Assembly: GCA_944990035.1 (NCBI GenBank)
Contig: CALYLX010000112.1
Location: 1 to 64,000 of the forward strand
DNA from: Clitopilus passeckerianus
Taxonomy: Eukaryota > Basidiomycota > Agaricomycetes > Agaricales > Entolomataceae
Reading direction: 5' to 3'
Length of the DNA stretch: 64,000 bases
Shown: piece by piece, positions 59,997 through 64,000 of the stretch
Position numbering within the stretch: position 1 is the first letter of the stretch
How the letters are laid out: the number at the start of each line of letters is the position of its first letter
Program-made: the position numbers and the translations under genes
Notes under the pieces: generated by a model
The model's input: only the letters and a program-made list of their open reading frames with translations
What the model was told of the DNA's origin: nothing
Databases searched by the model: none

Positions 59997-62002
59997 TCAA
60001 ACGACGTTGACCGCCCGTTCGATATCGACTCGGATACCAGGGACTTCTTCTTGGCTATCCGGGGTACCACCGGTAAAATACCTGCGGGATGAAAGGTCTG
60101 GAGTTGAGTGGCAGGTAGAGGAATTGGCGATCTGGCTCTCGGTTTCTGGGATGGGTTCGCCGTCGTCACCTCCGACAGCGGTGCTGAGGCTTCCTAGTTC
60201 CATGCCGCTGAGCTTAATGTCCTCCATATCATGTTCGTAACCAGCGTCCGCCAAGTCTGTTGACCCGATGGTACTGAGCATGACGTTTGAGCTAACAGTA
60301 GTCAATCCACGAGAATTGTAGGTATTGCGCATCCGTCCTCGACTTCGCCCTGGTACACTGAAGGGTGACGAAGGATCTTGCATCATGGACTTCGTAGTGA
60401 ATGTAATACCGGTTCCTTCCACGGTTTCGGATCCTCGTTCCCGGAGATCCAATATCTAAAAGAGACGCACGCATCAGACTTTGGCAGCCATGATTTGACT
60501 CGCAACGCACCAGCCGGCATGCTAAAACGGGAGCTATCATGACGCTCAGAGGAATGTTAATGGCCGAGATTACTTGGCGGGGCCTGAATAATGGGTTGAA
60601 ACCAGCGGGACAATATCGAAAACGATTAGACCATACTGGAAGTAGAAGATGCCATTGATCTGTTCAGCACGATTAGAATATTTTCAAAGGATTTTGTATT
60701 GGGACGGGTACCAAATTTGCGACGGAGATCAAAATATAGTAGAAAACACCTAGGCAAAAACACTGTCAGGCACCAATAAGTCATTGGGTGGTTGAACCTA
60801 CCCTCCCGTAGGAAGGTCTGGATAAGCCGGCTATGCGGGCTACCATTTTGCCGCCGGATTGTGAAGGCTCTCCATACCGTCATGAATGTGACGATCGTGT
60901 CGAATAGTAAGGGAGATAACTGAGCGAATGAATATGAATACCCAGACTGAGCATGCCCCACTCACAAAGAAGCCTAACGTTACCATGTATTAGTTGGTTA
61001 TTCGAGGGATCATCAGGGAGGCAAGGGCCTACCAAGTAAATGTGCTGAGTGGGGTTTAGACTGAGGAAAGCATGGGCCGCGGTCCTATTACTCCTCCGTT
61101 CAGTGTCTCCTTAATAAACAGAGAGTTTTCACTCACGAAAGGCGGTTTAAAGAAAGGGAGGACTGCATATATGCAAGTTAGTATGTGACTCATGACCCAC
61201 AATAGTTCACTTACGCAACATTTGGCTGGTTGTGACATAGAGCTGGTAGGAAATGACCCCTCCCAGAGCGATGCAGAGGAAACACAGCAAGGTGCGATTT
61301 TGATTGAAAAAGGCATATGTTCTGATCAGCAGGATGACTATATGCGGGGTTTTCGTGAGAAATAAGATCAATTATTAACAAGGAGGGGTCCCTACCCTGA
61401 CCAGCGACTTGATTGAACATAGCCAAGCCGACAGGAACCTGATAGAGGTACCAGTCAGTCTTGGAGATATATATTTGTCTTATGATAGGCAGACCCTATA
61501 TAGGCGCTGACATGCTTCCAGCGAGTGATCGGAGGCAAAGCACCATAGAAGAAATGGAATGTCGAACAGAACCCAATACCTGGAGGGATGTCAGGTTCAG
61601 TGCATTACATATCCCAGGCTTTGATAGAACTCACCGGCAGTAAACATATGCCACCTTGACTGGGGTCCAAGGAGTCTTCCAAATCTATAAAGACAATGAG
61701 GGAGAGACAAGACCACAATCTACACACTCACGAAACGGTACTCTCTGGGGAGCAGAATCAACCACTCCCACACCACCACGGCGTCTTTAACGTCGAACAT
61801 TTAATCAGTTGAACAGAGCCTACAGAGAAACGCATACATGTAGCTGTTCATAAGTTGGGGGATGAAGCAAATGAGAACGGTTTGTAGATGAATCAGACGG
61901 TAACGTACCGCAAAAGCAGATTTGAGTAAATCGAACAAAGTACTCGGCAGTCTCTATCGTGTCTACCGCACGTGGCAAGACAGAGAACAACGACAGAGCC
62001 AT
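59997..62002 (-). CDS. Multi-span membrane protein, DUF6533 family
   Basis: Belongs to a large basidiomycete family of about seven-span proteins of unknown function. Proposed start ATG 62002 (MALSLFSVLPRAVDTIETAE, then YFVRFTQICF). Family marks: VVVWEWLILLPREYRF after short exons, then a hydrophobic exon containing PVGLAMFNQVAGQ, FSYSFAQLSPLLFD-type reading (GYSYSFAQLSPLLFDTIVTF, MTVWRAF), and VISAINIPLSVMIAPVLACRL. The cytosolic tail (DLRERGSETVEGTGITF) is Ser/Gly-rich without a motif. Many introns of about 50 nt lie between 60,590 and 61,990; not every splice was resolved. The gene is divergent from ALG9. Confidence 0.7.
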
Positions 62003-62343
62003 GACTGGCGATGGTGGTGGTTGTGAACCAAGAGTAGTTGAGTGACGACTTCTTGTATGATTCAAAAAGAAGCCCCAGGCTCTCAGTTTGGCAAAGCTTA
62101 GCTACGAAACCAAACGAGATCCGCTCAGCGTTGCTGCCTTATAACTGCCGCGCTTCGTCTTCCATACGTAAGTTTCGCGTATAATAGACCCTTATTCTTT
62201 GAAAAAGGAGCAACAGGGCCCGCTCTGTCAATTGAACTTCCTAGTGCTTGATCAAAGTTTCATCGAGATTCGAACTCCCGAATTGGGACTCCCAGTATTT
62301 GTCTCTGTTTACCCTCCGCGTTCTTCCTTCGCGTCCAGCAAGC
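62003..62343. promoter_or_regulatory. Divergent region between DUF6533 gene and ALG9
   Basis: 341 bp without a recognised gene, carrying the 5' regions of both neighbours. No clear promoter element was identified. Confidence 0.3.
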
Positions 62344-64000
62344 ATGGCCTCTGGAGTGCAGAACATCCGACTCCGACGTCCGGAGACAAGTCCAGCGCCT
62401 CCGAAGCAAGAAAGACACACGGGAATATTGCAAGATCAATTGAGAAGGTGAATTGTTCAGACGGAATGGCCTGGTGAGGCGAACTAACTTATCTAGGGCT
62501 CAGCGCCGACCATGGACTCCAAGTTTCTCCGTGGCTTTCCGTATCTTTGTATTGGTCAGGTTCTGTGCCGCAATGTACTCAAACATTGATGACTGTGATG
62601 AGGGTATGTCTAGAAATATTCACTATTAACCTTGCTCACGCTCACGGTAATTCAGTGTACAATTTTTGGGAACCTCTGCATTTCTTTGACCGAGGAACCG
62701 GGTTTCAAACATGGGAAACATCACCACAGTACGCCATCCGAAGTTGGGCTTACATCCTCCTGCATCTTCTTCCAACGCGCATCGCATCCCACCTTGTCGG
62801 CAGAGATGTCAAGGTCTGTATAAAATATTTAATTTCTTCCTCCGCAATATCTCAAGACTTGTGCAGAGAGCTTCCTTTTTCGCTGTCCGGATATTCCTGG
62901 CTTTCATCTGTGCTTTCGCAGAGTCCAGGTTTTACAGAACTGTTGCAGTGAAGATTAATGAGAGAGTCGGCCGATATCTATTCTTCATGCTGCTATTTAG
63001 CGCTGGAATGTGGAATGCTTCTACGGGTAGGTTTCGTGCGGTTTCACTGTCTTGAGTTGCCCTGATTCATACACACAGCACTCCTGCCTTCGTCCTTTGC
63101 AATGTATACGACAATGTACGCCTTCTCATATGCGATGGAACTGCCAACGATTCGCAATGCCAGAAGAACATTCCTTGCAACGGTATCCTTTGCGACTGGT
63201 GCCATCGTTGGCTGGCCCTTCGCTTTAGCCTTAGCAATCCCTTTCGTTTTTGAGGAGCTTTTCCTGTTTGGTGCCGATCGAGTACCGCCTGAAGCTTATG
63301 CTAAATGGATCATCAAACGTTGGCAACGCCTCTTCTCAGCTGGTCTCATGGCATCCTTGATCTTCGTGAGCAACTATTCCTTTTGAACGTGCATTATGTT
63401 AATAAGCCTGCGAAAAGGTTCCAGTCGTTTTCATTGACAGTGCTGCATATGGCAAGTGGACTATTGTTCCTTGGAACATTGTCCGCTATAATATCTTTGG
63501 TGGCTCGGACCGTGGACCAGAACTGTATGGAACGTCACCCCCGTCCTACTATATTCTGAACTTGATTCTCAACTTCAATGTTCTGGTTCCATTGTCAACC
63601 TTCGCGCTTCCAGCCATGGCAGTGACCTATGTATTCGATAACAAACGGCTTGGTATCGTCAGATCAAGTGCGCACGAAAGTTCCCCTTTCACCGCTCTCG
63701 CTGTTCGCTTGGCGCCGTTCTACCTTTGGCTAGGAATTTTAACTCTCCAACCTCACAAGGAGGAGCGTTTTATGTTTCCCGCCTACCCATTGCTCTGTTT
63801 TAACGCTGCCGTAACCCTCTACCTCATTCGCGGATGGCAAGAGGTTGCATTTATCAAAGTGACCAAGTCGCCATACAAAGTAAGAGCGATAATCATAATC
63901 CCAGGTTATTTGTTCTGACTCCCGCTTTAGGCAGCTCAGACGAGCATATTCTCGCGGTTCACCTTGTCTGTCGTTGCCGCAGCGACTGTTATTTCGATTT
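62344..64000 (+). CDS. ALG9: Dol-P-Man alpha-1,2-mannosyltransferase ALG9 (partial, 3' end off window)
   Basis: GT22 ER-lumenal mannosyltransferase adding the alpha-1,2 mannoses of the lipid-linked N-glycan precursor. ATG 62344; exons 62344-62447, 62497-62603, 62656-62813, 62867-63026, 63079-63365, 63418-63879 and 63931 to the window end. After a short cytosolic start, the first span (FSVAFRIFVLVRFCAAMYS) leads to the lumenal catalytic motif DDCDEVYNFWEPLHFF. Others: ETSPQYAIRSWAYI, GMWNASTALLPSSFAMY, IVGWPFALALAIPFVFE, VRYNIFGGSDRGPELYGTSP, and the GT22 signature LQPHKEERFMFPAYPL. No frame break was needed. The C-terminal part, including the stop, lies beyond 64000. Confidence 0.93.

Overview
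This window is nuclear DNA from a filamentous basidiomycete, most likely a mushroom-forming Agaricomycete. The evidence is the dense packing of genes rich in roughly 46-65 nt GT-AG introns (two are GC-AG), very short exons, a BRCA2/Brh2-type recombination gene, a DUF6533-type membrane protein, a class-I myosin with its UNC-45/She4 chaperone, and degenerate chromovirus-type retrotransposons. No tRNA, rRNA or CRISPR array was seen. Gene models are exon-level readings by eye; the CDS coordinates run from start codon to stop codon and include introns.

Layout. 1-4.3 kb: degenerate retroelements. A plus-strand Ty3/gypsy fragment (integrase C-terminus and chromodomain) ends in an LTR-like block, and abuts a minus-strand Gag/RT remnant. 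4.7-7.7 kb: riboflavin synthase and a Ser-rich coiled-coil protein. 8-14.9 kb: class-I myosin and, just upstream on the same strand, a She4/UNC-45 myosin chaperone. 14.9-22.8 kb: tRNA methyltransferase subunit TRM6, an Mdm1-like PXA-RGS-PX sorting nexin, and an OAC1-like mitochondrial carrier. 23-27.4 kb: a divergent cell-wall pair, GH5 exo-beta-1,3-glucanase and UDP-GlcNAc pyrophosphorylase. 27.6-33.6 kb: a taxilin-like coiled-coil protein with an embedded SUMO-like domain, divergent from a BRCA2 homologue. 33.7-39.9 kb: mitochondrial processing peptidase alpha, alkaline ceramidase, mitochondrial EF-Ts, and the snoRNP factor NAF1. 40.7-48.5 kb: secreted RNase T2, an ACT-domain protein, a chromatin-type coiled-coil protein, an unrecognised gene, and a PFA4-like palmitoyltransferase. 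48.6-64 kb: a CCCH/WG-repeat protein, an Rsc4-like tandem bromodomain protein, a delta-9 desaturase with cytochrome b5 tail, CutC, an SDR, an F-box-like protein, a DUF6533 protein, and the 5' part of ALG9.

A point that matters for any reader: almost every multi-domain gene needs one or a few single-base corrections at C or G runs to keep its conserved reading frame. The proteins are otherwise intact, so the simplest reading is systematic homopolymer under-calling in the assembly and not mass pseudogenisation. I therefore call these loci CDS and name the break sites.

Functional themes: myosin-I and its folding factor are neighbours; chitin-precursor synthesis and beta-glucan remodelling share one upstream region; mitochondrial functions (MPP alpha, EF-Ts, OAC1) and lipid or membrane functions (ceramidase, desaturase, sorting nexin, PFA4, ALG9) are scattered among them. 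Nothing suggests a secondary-metabolite cluster.
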